This document shows, in pieces, positions 43,043 to 53,800 of a stretch of 64,000 bases of DNA (its first letter is position 1; the number at the start of each line of letters is the position of its first letter). The position numbers were made by a program, and so were the translations under genes. The notes under the pieces were generated by a model that worked only from the letters and a program-made list of their open reading frames with translations, did not search any database and was not told the origin of the DNA. The DNA is from Gordonia insulae (GTDB lineage: Bacteria > Actinomycetota > Actinomycetes > Mycobacteriales > Mycobacteriaceae), in the NCBI RefSeq assembly GCF_003855095.1, contig NZ_CP033972.1:3162001-3226000 (forward strand), in the 5' to 3' direction.

Positions 43043-44050
43043 TCACCGCTTGGGCAGGTGGACCTCGAGCGCATGCACTCTGGTCGGCCCGGCGAAAGCG
43101 TTGTTGGACACGATGAACAGGGTCCGGGCCCGATACGTCAGCCACGGCCGGTCCGGAATCCAATTGCCCCACCCCAGGCCGGACATGTTCCCGGTGTCCA
43201 GACGCGGTAGCGGTGCGGTCGAGAAGATGAGCTTCTTCGGCATCGCCTTCTCCCGCCCGGTCAGCCGTTGCGCCCCGGTCACCGACTGCGCGCCGCGCGT
43301 GGTGGTCCAGTAGACGCGGCCGATCCGGCCCTTGCCACGTTCGAGTACCAGGAAGTCGGTGTTGTTGACCGACAACACGTCCGCGGCGACCTTGTCGCCG
43401 TCGGTGCGGTACACGTGCTCCGACGTCCCGCGACCGGCCCAGGTGAGCAGGCGCGCCGACGTCGCCGGGTCCTGCTTGAGGCCACCGGCGGTGATCGCGC
43501 TGATGCGGCCGCCCGGGCCGACGGCCACGCCGGTGAACCCGCGCTGTCCGTTGAGACCCGTCTTCGCGGTGGGCCGGTAGGCGGACGGCAGACCGAGGTC
43601 GCGGATGTAGTTGCCGAACTTGCCGATCTGGCGCACGAACTGGTTCGCCCCGCCACTCGCGACGACGTAGTCGGCCCCGATGCGGCGGATGCCCTCGAAC
43701 TGTGCCTGCCCGGGCAGCGGCGGCAGGTTGTACGGCCCCAGGATCGGGCCGCCGCCGTTGACCGAACCCGCGCCGAGGAAACCGGTCGTCGACATGAACG
43801 GGATCTTCGCGGTGTAGACCCGTGCGGGCCCCTGCCGGCCGACGTCGGTCGAGATCAGTGCGTAGTCACCGTTGTCGGTGCGGTCGATCCCCGAGATGGC
43901 ACCGAACGTCGGCACCCCGTTGATCACGCTGGAGTCCCGGTACACCGCGTCGGCCCCGGACGGAGCCGCCACGGCCCCACCGGCCGACACGACGGAAAGA
44001 CCTACGGCACAGACGGACACGAGCGCCGCCCCCCACAAGCGAAGTCTCAT
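43043..44050 (-). CDS. Secreted phytase-like (esterase-like) beta-propeller protein
   Basis: The 335-residue protein starts with a signal peptide (residues ~1-28, cleavage near AVAAPSG) and continues as a beta-propeller with the phytase-like pattern (GAISGIDRTDNGDYALISTD, QAQFEGIRRI, NNTDFLVLERGKG). Proteins of this family (PF13449) are exported and include phytase-like and esterase-like members; activity here is unproven. The ATG at 44050 is chosen for the signal peptide. It lies downstream of pckG (63 bp) and upstream of the ABC operon, all transcribed leftward. Confidence 0.85.
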   Translation of the reverse strand: MRLRLWGAALVSVCAVGLSVVSAGGAVAAPSGADAVYRDSSVINGVPTFGAISGIDRTDNGDYALISTDVGRQGPARVYTAKIPFMSTTGFLGAGSVNGGGPILGPYNLPPLPGQAQFEGIRRIGADYVVASGGANQFVRQIGKFGNYIRDLGLPSAYRPTAKTGLNGQRGFTGVAVGPGGRISAITAGGLKQDPATSARLLTWAGRGTSEHVYRTDGDKVAADVLSVNNTDFLVLERGKGRIGRVYWTTTRGAQSVTGAQRLTGREKAMPKKLIFSTAPLPRLDTGNMSGLGWGNWIPDRPWLTYRARTLFIVSNNAFAGPTRVHALEVHLPKR

Positions 44051-44113
44051 AGGGGCAGACCTTACCGCACCGAAACCGATGAGGCCGATGGTGCTCCTGT
44101 GCACCCGGGTCGA

Positions 44114-45943
44114 TCAGCCCAGGCGCTGCTTGAGCTGATCGAGCTCGTCCTGGAGCGACGTGGGGAGCTTGTCGCCGACGAACTCGAAGAGTTCCTCGAT
44201 GAGCGGGATCTCCTGGCGCCATTCGTCGGCGTTGACCGCGAGAGCGGCCTCGATGTCCTCGGCCGGGACGTCCCCGAGGCCGTCGACGTCGATCTCCGCC
44301 GGCTTGGCGACGATGCCGATCGGCGTCGAGATGCCCTCGTGCTGCCCCTCGATGCGGCCGACGATCCACTCCAGCACGCGGCTGTTCTCGCCGAATCCGG
44401 GCCACAGGAAGCGGCCGTCGTCGCCGCGACGGAACCAGTTGACGTAGAAGATCTTCGGCAGCTTGGTGGCGTCGGCGTTCTTGCCGAGGTCGATCCAGTG
44501 CGCGAAGTAGTCGCCGATGTGGTAGCCGAGGAACGGCAGCATCGCCATCGGGTCGCGGCGGACGGTGCCGACCTTGCCCTCGGCGGCCGCGGTCTGCTCG
44601 GAGCCGACGGTGGCGCCCATGAAGACGCCGTGCTGCCAGTCGCGGGCCTCGGTGACCAACGGGACGGTGGTCTTGCGGCGTCCGCCGAACAGGATCGCGG
44701 AGATCGGGACACCCTTCGGGTCATCCCACTCGGCGGCCAGCGACGGGCACTGGTCCAGCGGGGTGCAGTAGCGCGAGTTCGGGTGCGCGGCCTTGTGGTC
44801 GGAGTCCGGCGTCCAGTCGTTGCCCAGCCAGTCGGTGAGGTGCGCCGGCTTCTCGCCGCCGATGCCCTCCCACCAGATGTCGCCGTCGTCGGTGCGCGCG
44901 ACGTTGGTGTAGAGCGTGTTGCCCGCCTCGATGGTGCGCATCGCGTTCGGGTTGGAGTCGTCGCTGGTCCCGGGGGCCACACCGAAGAATCCGAACTCGG
45001 GGTTGATCGCGTAGAGGCGGCCGTCGTCGCCGAACCGCATCCAGGCGATGTCGTCGCCGACGGTCTCGGCGGTCCACCCCGGAATGGTCGGCTGGATCAT
45101 CGCGAGGTTGGTCTTGCCACACGCGCTCGGGAAGGCGGCCGCGACGTAGTAGACCTTCTTCTCCGGGCTGGTCAGCTTGAGGATCAGCATGTGCTCGGCC
45201 AGCCAGCCCTCGTCGTGGGCCAGCACCGAGGCGATACGCAGCGCGTAGCACTTCTTGCCGAGCAGGGCGTTGCCGCCGTAACCCGAACCGAACGACCAGA
45301 TCTCGCGGTCCTCCGGGAAGTGGGTGATGTACTTCTCCGAGTTGCACGGCCACGGCACGTCGGCCTGGCCCGGCTCCAGCGGTGCGCCCACCGAGTGCAG
45401 CGCCTTGACGAAGAAGCCGTCGTCGCCGAGCAACTCGAGGACCTGCGGTCCCACCCGGGTCATGATCTTCATGGACAGGACGACGTATTCGGAGTCGGTG
45501 ATCTCGACGCCCAGCTTCGGGTCGTCGGAGCCGAGGGGGCCCATGCAGAAGGGGATGACGAACATCGTGCGACCGCGCATGCACCCGCGGTAGAGGCCGG
45601 TCATCGTGGCGCGCATCTCCGCCGGATCGACCCAGTTGTTCGTCGGGCCGGCATCGGCCTCGGTCTTGGCACAGATGTAGGTGCGGGACTCCACGCGGGC
45701 GACATCGGCGGGGTCGGAGTTGGCGAGGAACGAGTTCGGTTTCTTCTCCTCGTTGAGCTTGACCAGGGTGCCCGCCTCGACGAGCTGCCCGGTCAGCCGA
45801 TCCCACTCGGCGTCACTGCCGTCCGACCACACGACCCGGTCGGGCTGTGTCAGTTCGGCGACCTCGGCGACCCACGCCAGCAGTCCGGCGTGTTTCGTCG
45901 GGGCGGTGTTCGGGTCCAGTCCAGGGATCGTGGCTGAGGTCAT
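44114..45943 (-). CDS. pckG: Phosphoenolpyruvate carboxykinase (GTP)
   Basis: The 609-residue enzyme is a full-length GTP-type PEPCK, which interconverts oxaloacetate and PEP with GTP/GDP in the cytoplasm. The kinase-1a loop FPSACGKTN contains the reactive Cys275 and Lys277; other family blocks are [38 protein letters not shown] and [12 protein letters not shown]. The ATG at 45943 has GGAGGAG upstream; upstream extension is rejected. A TATCCT -10 (minus strand; AGGATA at 46007-46012) lies about 64 bp upstream of the start. The gene order pckG, Rv0210-, Rv0209-like, trmB agrees with mycobacteria. Confidence 0.97.
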   Translation of the reverse strand: MTSATIPGLDPNTAPTKHAGLLAWVAEVAELTQPDRVVWSDGSDAEWDRLTGQLVEAGTLVKLNEEKKPNSFLANSDPADVARVESRTYICAKTEADAGPTNNWVDPAEMRATMTGLYRGCMRGRTMFVIPFCMGPLGSDDPKLGVEITDSEYVVLSMKIMTRVGPQVLELLGDDGFFVKALHSVGAPLEPGQADVPWPCNSEKYITHFPEDREIWSFGSGYGGNALLGKKCYALRIASVLAHDEGWLAEHMLILKLTSPEKKVYYVAAAFPSACGKTNLAMIQPTIPGWTAETVGDDIAWMRFGDDGRLYAINPEFGFFGVAPGTSDDSNPNAMRTIEAGNTLYTNVARTDDGDIWWEGIGGEKPAHLTDWLGNDWTPDSDHKAAHPNSRYCTPLDQCPSLAAEWDDPKGVPISAILFGGRRKTTVPLVTEARDWQHGVFMGATVGSEQTAAAEGKVGTVRRDPMAMLPFLGYHIGDYFAHWIDLGKNADATKLPKIFYVNWFRRGDDGRFLWPGFGENSRVLEWIVGRIEGQHEGISTPIGIVAKPAEIDVDGLGDVPAEDIEAALAVNADEWRQEIPLIEELFEFVGDKLPTSLQDELDQLKQRLG

Positions 45944-46122
45944 GATTGGGTCTCCTCCGAGGTGACGGCCCGATGCACAGCCGTCGGCGATGTCGTCGTC
46001 ACCACAGGATACGTTCACCGAGCGCCCGCTAGGTACCGGGGTGATGGAGATGCGGTATATCCCACAGTCCGACCGTGCGCAACCCACCCGCGCCGGCGAT
46101 CGGCGGTGCCCTCGTCGGGGCG

Positions 46123-46527
46123 TCAGCCCAGGCGTCCCGAATCGGTCGGCGCCCAGGTTCCGCTGGCCGGGTCGAGGGTCCGCGACGAGAACATCCCCTC
46201 CGGATCGATCTCGGTGATCTTGTCGACCTGGCCGTCGTGATCGGAGTCGGTGTAGACGGTCATGCCGCCGGCGCCACTGCGCGTGAGTGAGTCACGGATG
46301 CCGTCGGCGTCGGTGTCCACGTCGGCCGGCCCGAGGTCCCACACCCGGCCGTCGGTGTGCATGAACAGATGGTCCTCGGGTGACGTCGCGACCTCGAAAT
46401 CGTCCGTCGGCGCCGTGTACGCGACGTGGTGAGCTGCCGCGGCGCCGTCGGCGTCGACCGACACCCGATCGGCGTCACCGAACGCGTCGTCGCCGAACGG
46501 GTCACCGCCGAGAAATGACATGTCCAT
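46123..46527 (-). CDS. Small acidic protein with Asp-rich loop repeats (DUF6802-like)
   Basis: The 134-residue protein is strongly acidic with no signal peptide or TM helix. Two segments resemble Ca2+-binding loops: [12 protein letters not shown] and [16 protein letters not shown]. The middle resembles small actinobacterial proteins of the DUF6802 type ([20 protein letters not shown]), a tentative match. It lies between pckG (180 bp) and the Rv0210-like GTPase gene (131 bp), all leftward. Function unknown. Confidence 0.6.
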   Translation of the reverse strand: MDMSFLGGDPFGDDAFGDADRVSVDADGAAAAHHVAYTAPTDDFEVATSPEDHLFMHTDGRVWDLGPADVDTDADGIRDSLTRSGAGGMTVYTDSDHDGQVDKITEIDPEGMFSSRTLDPASGTWAPTDSGRLG

Positions 46528-46658
46528 CCACGTTCTCCCTCCTCAGAGCGGCCTGCCGTGCCTTCGGTCGGCTCGACCTGCCGCACACCACCGTGATGGT
46601 TGGACGCACCGCGCCGTCGAACGGTTCCATCCGGCGTCCATGGACTCCCGTGACGGGG

Positions 46659-48170
46659 TCAGCCCGCCCCATCTTCCTCCCCCACCAGCGCATCGGCGAG
46701 CGCGGCGAGTTCGGCATGCACCGCGCGGACCCGGCCGAGCCGGTCCCGACCGTCCTGTGTGGCGGCCCCCGACCGCAGGGCGCGTAGTCGTTCGTCGAGG
46801 TCGGCGACCTCGGCGGCCGCCTGGCGGGCCCGCCGCTCGTAGAAGCGGTTCACCTGACTCGCCAGGTGAGGCTCGGCCGCCGCGATCCGCAGACCGACGC
46901 GGTGATCGAGCCGGCCACGGGTCTCGCCGAGGGCGTCGTTGGTCCAACCGCGCAGATCGGCGCGCAGGGCCGCGGTCCGTCGGATCCGGATCACCAGGGC
47001 GGCCACCACGACGCCCAGCAACAGCGTCAGTGGCATGCTCACCCACTGCAGGGTCTGGACCGACGCCATCGGCGCGACGATCAGCCGTCCGATACCCAGT
47101 CCCGTCGACGCCCCGATCAGCACGAGCAGCGCGTCCTCTCCGCCGCCGCGCCGGGCCGGCAGGGCACGGCCGAACGGCGGGTCGACGGCAGCCTCATCGG
47201 CGCCATGCACAACAAGGTCGGGATCCGCGGGCGGCGGGGTGTCGGTCGCGGCGACGTCGATACCCGACAGTGTCGCGGCCCGGACCTCCTCGATGCGTTC
47301 GTCGGTGGAGGCATCGACACGGCCGCGCAGGGCGACCGTCTCGCCGGTGAGCCACCGCGCATAGTCCTCGACAGAACCCGCGGTCACCGACGACGAACGC
47401 GCGGTGGCCGCCGCCGCGATACCGCGCATACCCGCCGCGACCTCTGCCAGCGACTCGCCGCGCGTGCGGGCGAAACCCGCCCGGGCCGCCGCGAGCCGGT
47501 CGGCGCGACCGCGGTCACGCGTCTCGAGCAGCGTCCGGCGCCGGCGCGTGAGCTGTTCGATCAGGTCGTTCCCGGCGTCGGGATCGGTCGCCCGGATCAG
47601 TCCGTGCTCGGTGTGCTCCAGCGCGCCGAGCGCCGCAGCGACTCGGGCCCGTTCCCGGCGGACATCCGCCGGCGCGGCGAGGTGCTCGCGTACCCAGTCC
47701 AGGACGGCAGGCACCCCGGACTCGTCGGCGGCACCGGAGAGCGCCGCGATCGACGAGACCGCGAACACCGGCAGCTCCTCGCGGGGATCGAGCAGCCCGC
47801 GGTGGGCCCGCAGGATGCGCGGCCATTCCCAGAAAGCGTCGATCTTGCTGCCGACCAGTGCGACGATGCCGAACCGCGACCGCAATTCGTCGACGCAACG
47901 CCTCTCCTCGTCGTCGATCGACGATGTCGGGTCGAGGACCATCAGCGCTATCCCGACCGTCGCGTCGTCGGCTCGACGTCCCCAACGGCCCTCGACGACG
48001 GGCGCCGCCGGGTCCACGACGTGGCAGGCCTCGACCAGGCTCGACACCCCGGTGCCGCCGATCCCGAACACCGCGACGAGGGTTCCGGTGCCGGCGACCA
48101 CCGACGCGTCGAAGCCGGTGAGCCCGTGCGCGCGGGTCACCAGCACCCCTTCCGACGACGTCCCGGTCAT
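46659..48170 (-). CDS. Dynamin/GTPase-like membrane protein, Rv0210-like
   Basis: The 503-residue protein has an N-terminal Ras-like fold with a degenerate P-loop, GIGGTGVSS (residues 36-44), where the Walker Lys is Val, and a G4-like SKID. A helical middle contains two TM helices (~375-430: LLVLIGASTGLGIGRLIVAP, MPLTLLLGVVVAALVI) and a charged coiled-coil C-terminus. The ATG at 48170 overlaps the stop of the Rv0209-like gene by one base (TGATG). The pair recalls IniA/IniC. Position between pckG and trmB matches Rv0210. GTP hydrolysis is doubtful; a role in membrane organisation is inference. Confidence 0.78.
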   Translation of the reverse strand: MTGTSSEGVLVTRAHGLTGFDASVVAGTGTLVAVFGIGGTGVSSLVEACHVVDPAAPVVEGRWGRRADDATVGIALMVLDPTSSIDDEERRCVDELRSRFGIVALVGSKIDAFWEWPRILRAHRGLLDPREELPVFAVSSIAALSGAADESGVPAVLDWVREHLAAPADVRRERARVAAALGALEHTEHGLIRATDPDAGNDLIEQLTRRRRTLLETRDRGRADRLAAARAGFARTRGESLAEVAAGMRGIAAAATARSSSVTAGSVEDYARWLTGETVALRGRVDASTDERIEEVRAATLSGIDVAATDTPPPADPDLVVHGADEAAVDPPFGRALPARRGGGEDALLVLIGASTGLGIGRLIVAPMASVQTLQWVSMPLTLLLGVVVAALVIRIRRTAALRADLRGWTNDALGETRGRLDHRVGLRIAAAEPHLASQVNRFYERRARQAAAEVADLDERLRALRSGAATQDGRDRLGRVRAVHAELAALADALVGEEDGAG

Positions 48171-49060
48171 CAGAGGTGGTCGTCCTGCAGCAGATGCTCG
48201 ATGGCGTCGCGGTCGTGACCGCGGGCCGCGGCAACTTCGAGCCGCGACCGCAGTTCGACGAGACGCCAGTGCCGGACGAGCCCGATCCGTTCCCGGATCG
48301 GGCCGACGAGACGGTCGACGCCGCTGCGCGCTCGCAGTGCCGCATTCAGTGCGGTGACGTCGGCGCCCGCGGGATCCCCGTCGACGATCAGCCCCAGCGC
48401 GAGGTCGATGCCGTGCTGATCGATGCGTCGCAGCAGGCCGGCCCGCAGGGATCGCTCGTTGCCGAGGAACGGCTCGGCGCCCGGCGGCGTGGGCCGCCCC
48501 GCCAGCGAACCGGTGAGGAAGTGACCGGCCATCGACGGCATCGTCTCGCCCGCGACGACCAGTCTGTGGAGGAAGTCGAACTCCTCGTCGGACAGATCGG
48601 CGCACGCGAGCAGCTGCGACACCGGGACCACGGGTGCACCGATCCGGTCGGCGCACCCGGCCGCGACGGCCTCGGAGATCTCCCGGTCGCCGTGCGTGTC
48701 GGCCTTGCCCAGGACGACGATCGTCCGGTCCCGGGGCAGCGTGGACAGCGTCTCGTGATCGCCGCGCCTCGGCGGTCCGGTCAGCACGTGAATCCACAGG
48801 TCGGCGTCGTCGACGCCTTCCTCGACCTCCCCCGGACCGATCGCGGTGACCGCGAGCCGCTCGCGCAGCGCGCGGGCGACGGTGTCCCGACCGGTGCCGG
48901 GACGGCCGCACACCTGGACCTGCAGCGGACGCGAATAGCGGCGCGCCGCCGATCCGAGTTCGCCGTGCGCCGGCGACGAGGGGGCGACGAGGTCGACCAG
49001 CTGACCCGATTCGACCGCCCGGGCCAGCACACCGGTCCCGTCGATCGTCGGGTGTGCCAT
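48170..49060 (-). CDS. GTPase-like protein, Rv0209-like
   Basis: The 296-residue soluble protein has a P-loop-like GRPGTGRD (residues 52-59), with Arg instead of the Walker Lys and Asp instead of Ser/Thr, and a G4-like VVLGKADT. The rest is helical. It is translationally coupled to the Rv0210-like gene and likely forms a complex with it. The ATG at 49060 (MAHPTIDG) is used; it is divergent from trmB with 100 bp between. Whether it binds nucleotide is uncertain. Confidence 0.75.
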   Translation of the reverse strand: MAHPTIDGTGVLARAVESGQLVDLVAPSSPAHGELGSAARRYSRPLQVQVCGRPGTGRDTVARALRERLAVTAIGPGEVEEGVDDADLWIHVLTGPPRRGDHETLSTLPRDRTIVVLGKADTHGDREISEAVAAGCADRIGAPVVPVSQLLACADLSDEEFDFLHRLVVAGETMPSMAGHFLTGSLAGRPTPPGAEPFLGNERSLRAGLLRRIDQHGIDLALGLIVDGDPAGADVTALNAALRARSGVDRLVGPIRERIGLVRHWRLVELRSRLEVAAARGHDRDAIEHLLQDDHL

Positions 49061-49160
49061 GGGAGGAAATCTAGCCGCCGGGCGATCCCGGCGCGCCGCT
49101 GACCGGCGCAGAAGCCGTGTCGACTGTCCTCGACGGCACCCGATACGCAACGATGGGCAG

Positions 49161-49949
49161 GTGAACGAGAGTGTCGATCAGTCACGTCGGTATCCGCGGG
49201 TGACCAGTTTCCGGTTCCGTCGGGGCTCGTTGACGACGGGCCAGCAGCGCAATTGGGAGACACTGTGGCCGCAGTTGGGCATCGACCTCCTGACCGGGGC
49301 CGACCAGGCGCCGCCCGCACCCGGGGAGACGCGCACGGCCCATCCGCCGCTGGATCTGCCCGCATTGTTCGGCCGCGATGCGCCGACCGTGCTGGAGATC
49401 GGTAGCGGCACCGGCATCTCCACCGCCGCGATGGCCGAGGCCGAACCGGACGTCGACGTGCTGGCGGTGGAGGTCTACAAACCCGGGTTGGCGCAGCTCG
49501 TCGGCCTGGTCGATCGCGGCGGCCTCACCAACATCCGGATGATCCGCGGCGATGCGGTGATGGTGCTGACCGAACTGCTTGGTCCGGAGAGCCTGACCGG
49601 AATCCGGGTCTTCTTCCCGGACCCGTGGCCGAAATCACGCCACCACAAACGCCGCCTGGTGCAGAGCGGCACCATCGAACTCATGGCCGACCGCCTCAAG
49701 CCCGGCGGTGTCCTGCACATCGCGACCGATCATGCGGACTACGCGGAGTGGATCGCCGAGCATCTCGCGACGCAGCATCGGGACCGCCCGCACGTCGTCT
49801 CGCTGACGACGGACCCACCGATCCTGCTGGACCGGCCGACCACGAAATTCGAGGGACGTGCCGAACGCGAGGGCCGCGGGGTCAACGAGTTCGTCTACAC
49901 CCGGCCGCACCCCGCGACATCCCGACCCACCGAAGGCGGAACGCCATGA
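49161..49949 (+). CDS. trmB: tRNA (guanine-N7-)-methyltransferase TrmB
   Basis: The 262-residue enzyme methylates G46 of tRNA at N7 using SAM. It has SAM motif I LEIGSGTG, the family signature FFPDPWPKSRHHKRR and the C-terminal block TKFEGRAEREG. The start is GTG at 49161; no in-frame ATG lies nearby. Length matches other actinobacterial TrmB. Its stop overlaps the next start (ATGA), coupling it to the NYN-domain gene. Confidence 0.95.
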   Translation: MNESVDQSRRYPRVTSFRFRRGSLTTGQQRNWETLWPQLGIDLLTGADQAPPAPGETRTAHPPLDLPALFGRDAPTVLEIGSGTGISTAAMAEAEPDVDVLAVEVYKPGLAQLVGLVDRGGLTNIRMIRGDAVMVLTELLGPESLTGIRVFFPDPWPKSRHHKRRLVQSGTIELMADRLKPGGVLHIATDHADYAEWIAEHLATQHRDRPHVVSLTTDPPILLDRPTTKFEGRAEREGRGVNEFVYTRPHPATSRPTEGGTP

Positions 49950-50656
49950 CCGACAGCGCTGCGACGTCGGAGACTTCCACTGTCCCAACGTCTTCCACCA
50001 CGGACGTGCCGTTCGCCGAGACCATCTCCGGCCACGGTGGGTCACCACGGGTCCTGCTGGTGTGGGACGCACCGAACATGGACATGGGTCTCGGCGCGAT
50101 CCTCGGCGGCCGACCCACCGCCGCGTTCCGGCCGCGGTTCGATGCGCTGGGCCGGTGGCTGCTGCAGCGCACCGCCGACGTCTCGCGCGGCCCATCGGGC
50201 GCGGGGGTCGAGCCCGAGGCGACCGTGTTCACCAACATCGTGCCGGGCAGCGCCGACGTCGTACGCCCGTGGGTGGACGCCCTGCGCAATGTCGGATATG
50301 CGGTCTTCGCGAAGCCCAAACTGTCCGATGACAGCGATGTGGACGCCGACATGCTCGACCACATCGAACTTCGCAGGCACACTGTGGGTCTAGCTGGCCT
50401 CATCGTCGCCTCGGCCGACGGACAGGCGTTCCGCGAGCCGTTGCTCGAGGTGGCGGCGGAGGGGATCCCGGTCACCGTGATCGGTTTCCGGGAACACGCC
50501 AGCTGGGCATTGACCACCGAAGAGTTGGAGTTCGTCGACCTGGAGGACATTCCGGCCGTGTTCCGGGAGCCGTTGCCGCGTATCGGCCTCGACTCGCTGC
50601 CCGACGACGGGGCGTGGCTCACACCGTTCCGCCCCCTGCAGGCCCTGTTGCACTGA
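49946..50656 (+). CDS. NYN-domain protein (PIN-like), Rv0207c-like
   Basis: The 236-residue protein has a ~40-residue Ser/Thr-rich start, then a NYN fold with the acidic strand VLLVWDAPNMDMGLGA, a second acidic cluster (DDSDVDADMLDHIE) and SADGQAFREPLLE. NYN domains are PIN-like ribonucleases acting on RNA with metal bound by Asp residues, which appear to be kept. The ATG at 49946 overlaps the trmB stop. The constant placement between trmB and mmpL3 in this order suggests an RNA-related function co-expressed with TrmB. Activity is unproven. Confidence 0.85.
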   Translation: MTDSAATSETSTVPTSSTTDVPFAETISGHGGSPRVLLVWDAPNMDMGLGAILGGRPTAAFRPRFDALGRWLLQRTADVSRGPSGAGVEPEATVFTNIVPGSADVVRPWVDALRNVGYAVFAKPKLSDDSDVDADMLDHIELRRHTVGLAGLIVASADGQAFREPLLEVAAEGIPVTVIGFREHASWALTTEELEFVDLEDIPAVFREPLPRIGLDSLPDDGAWLTPFRPLQALLH

Positions 50657-50806
50657 CATCCTGGTGCTGACACGAGGTCCGCGCGGCCGACGACCAGCAC
50701 CGCCGACTCAGCGATCACTCAGGACCGGCTGACAGAATCAACCGTCATCCTGACCGACCAACCAGTATCGACCGCATCACCACCGTGACCCAGGAAGGAA
50801 CCAGGC

Positions 50807-53800
50807 GTGTTCGGAGCCATCGGCACTTTCGTTTATCGAATGCGCTTCGCCGTCATCGCCGTACTCATCGCGATGATGGCCGGCCTGGGACTCTACGGGC
50901 TGGACCTCGGCAAGTACCTCAGCCAGAGCGGCTGGTTCGACCCGACATCGCAGTCGGTCAAGGGTTCGGAGGTCGCCGACACCGCACTCGGCCGCGACCA
51001 CCGGTCCGACATCATCCTGCTGATCACCCCGCCCGAGGGCACCACCGTCGACGATCCCGAGTTCGGCGCCAAGGTGGAGAACTTCGTCGATGACCTGATC
51101 GCCCAGCACGGCGACATCGTCAACCGTGAGGACCCGGGTCTCATCGACCCCTTCTACCTCCGCGATCAGTCGGCGACGTCGAAGGCCGCGCAGGAGACGA
51201 TCCGCGCCCGCACCTTCACGCAGGACAAGGCGCACGCGTTCATCAGCATCGGCGTCAAGGGCGACGACGACACCACGATCCTGAAGAACTATCAGACGAT
51301 CGAGCCGTTCTTCGACGACATACCGGAGAGATTCAACCTCGAGGGCACCACCTTCGAGATGGCCGGACTCCAACCCGTCGCGGGCAGTATGGCCGACGGG
51401 ATGGACAAGGACATCCATCGAGCCGAGGTGATCGCGCTGCCCTTGGTGGCGATCATGCTCTTCTTCATCTTCGGCGGCGTCGTGGCCGCCTGTCTCCCGG
51501 TGCTCATCGGTGGTCTGACGATCGCCGGCTCGCTGGGCATCATGAAGATCCTCGCGCAGGTCACCGAGCTGAACATCTTCGCGCAGTCGGTCGTCACCCT
51601 GATCGGCCTGGGTATCGCGATCGACTACGGCCTGTTCATCGTCAGCCGGTTCCGAGAAGAACTCGCCGAGGGCTATTCCACCAGGGCCGCGGTCCGAAGA
51701 ACCGTGATGACCTCCGGTCAGACGGTCGTGTTCTCCGCGACCATCATCGTCGCGGCACTCGCCTGCCTGCTGATCATGCCGCAGGGCTTCCTCAAGTCCG
51801 TGGCCTACGGCGCGATCGCCTCGGTGTCGCTGGCCGCGATCCTGTCGATCACCGTGCTCCCCGCGATCCTGGCCATCCTCGGACCCCGGATCGACGCCCT
51901 CGGCCTGCCGTTCCTGCGTCGCACCAAGACCAAGGAAGAGATCGAGAACGGCTTTTGGGGCCGGCTGGCCGGCTGGGTGATGCAGCACCCGGTCGCCACC
52001 GCCATCCCGACCGTCCTGATCCTGCTCGTGCTGACCATCCCGTTCGGCGGCATCAAGTTCGGCGGCATCAGTGAGGCCTACCTACCGCCGGACAACCCGA
52101 ATCGTGTCGCGCAGGAGAACTTCGACAAGTTCTTCCCCACCGAGCGCACCGAAGAGATCAAGCTGGTCATCGCCTACGACCCGAACGACAACGACAGTGG
52201 CGAGAAGATCAACACGATCGCCACCGAGGCCAACAAGATCCCGGGATTCACCAAGCAGTTCAGCCCGAGTTCCGACGGCGGCGCCCTCACCGGCCAATAC
52301 GGCGACAACGGGCCACAGATCCTGCAGATGTCGGCCGGCCTGGTGGACCGCAACACCGCCGCCGCGGCGATCAAGGACCTCAGATCCATCGACACGCAGG
52401 GGCTCACCATGTGGGTCGCCGGCACGCCGACGCTGACCCAGGACTCGATCGACGCGCTGATGTCGCGACTACCGATCATGGCGATCATGTTGGTCCTGGT
52501 GACCGGATTCCTGATGTTCCTGGCCTTCGGCTCGATCGTGCTGCCGATCAAGGCCGCGTTGATGACCGCGCTGGGCCTCGGTGCGACGTTGGGCATCCTC
52601 ACCTGGATCTTCGTCGACGGCCACGGCGCCGAACTCGCCAACTTCACCCCGGGTCCGCTGTTCGCGGCCATCCTGGTGCTGATCATCGCGATCATCTTCG
52701 GCCTGTCCACCGACTACGAGATATTCCTGTTGTCCCGCATGGTCGAGGCCAGACAGAAGGGCGCCTCCACCACCGAGGCGGTCCGCGTCGGCACCGCGTA
52801 CACGGGACGCATCATCACCGCCGCGGCGGCCATCCTGGTGGTGGTCACCGGCGCGTTCGGACTCTCCGAGATCGTGATGATGAAGTACATCGCGTACGGC
52901 ATGATCGCGGCGCTGATCCTGGACGCGACGATCATCCGCATGCTGCTGGTGCCGTCGGTGATGAAGCTCCTCGGCGACGACTGCTGGTGGGCGCCGCGCT
53001 GGATGCAGACGATGCAGCGCAAGATCGGGCTCGGCGAGACCGTCCTCGACGACGAGCCCGACGAGCTCCGTGATGATGCCCACGCCCGCGCCCGGTCGGC
53101 GGGAACCATCGTCGCGGAGGCACCGACCTCCCAGATGGTCGCCGCCCCGCGTGCCGCCACGGCGCGCCCGGCCACGAGTGCCCGCACCTCGGTTCGCACG
53201 GCACCCAACCGTGGCGGGCCGGCGCGGCCCGCCGAACGACTGAACCCGGGCGCCCCCGAACGTCCGGCGCCGACGCCGTCCGGACCTCCCGCACCCGCGG
53301 GCGCAGCACCGGCCAACGGACCCGCGTCGCGCACCGGAAGGACTGCACCGCAACAGGATTCGAGCCAGCCCGAGCCGACCGACGCACGCCGGGGACCCTC
53401 CGCTCCCCCGTCTGGTGGCCAGCCCCGACCGGGCGCCGCACCGACGCCGCGCGGCCGGATCGGCCGTTCCCGTTCCCGCTCCGACGGCCCCGACACCGGC
53501 AGTTGGCGCCTCGGCGCGAGCGGTATCCGGCTGGGCGACGAGCCGGCCCGCCCGGCACCGCCCCGGCCGCCGTCGGGTCCGACGCCGCGGCAGTCCGGCC
53601 CGCAGCCGGCGGTTCCGCAGCGACCGCAGCCCCGGACTCCGCGCCCCGCGCCGCAGCAGGCCGCACCCGCGCAGCCGCAGCCGCCGCAGCCTGTCCAGCA
53701 GCCGACGCGGCGTGACGACTCCCCGCTCGTCCGGCGCCCGTCGTTGGACTCCACGGGCAAGCGCCCGCTGGCGGCATCCCTCGCACCCGAGGGGCAACGT

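Noticed and set aside
43268..45937. Very long open frame (889 codons) antisense to pckG and the phytase-like gene
   Set aside because: High GC leaves complementary frames open; the translation is compositionally abnormal, has no family motif, and the opposite strand encodes clear proteins.
50664..50704. GGTGCTG/CAGCACC inverted repeat after the NYN-domain gene considered as a terminator
   Set aside because: Seven-base arms with a loop of about 26 bases and no T-run; too weak to call.
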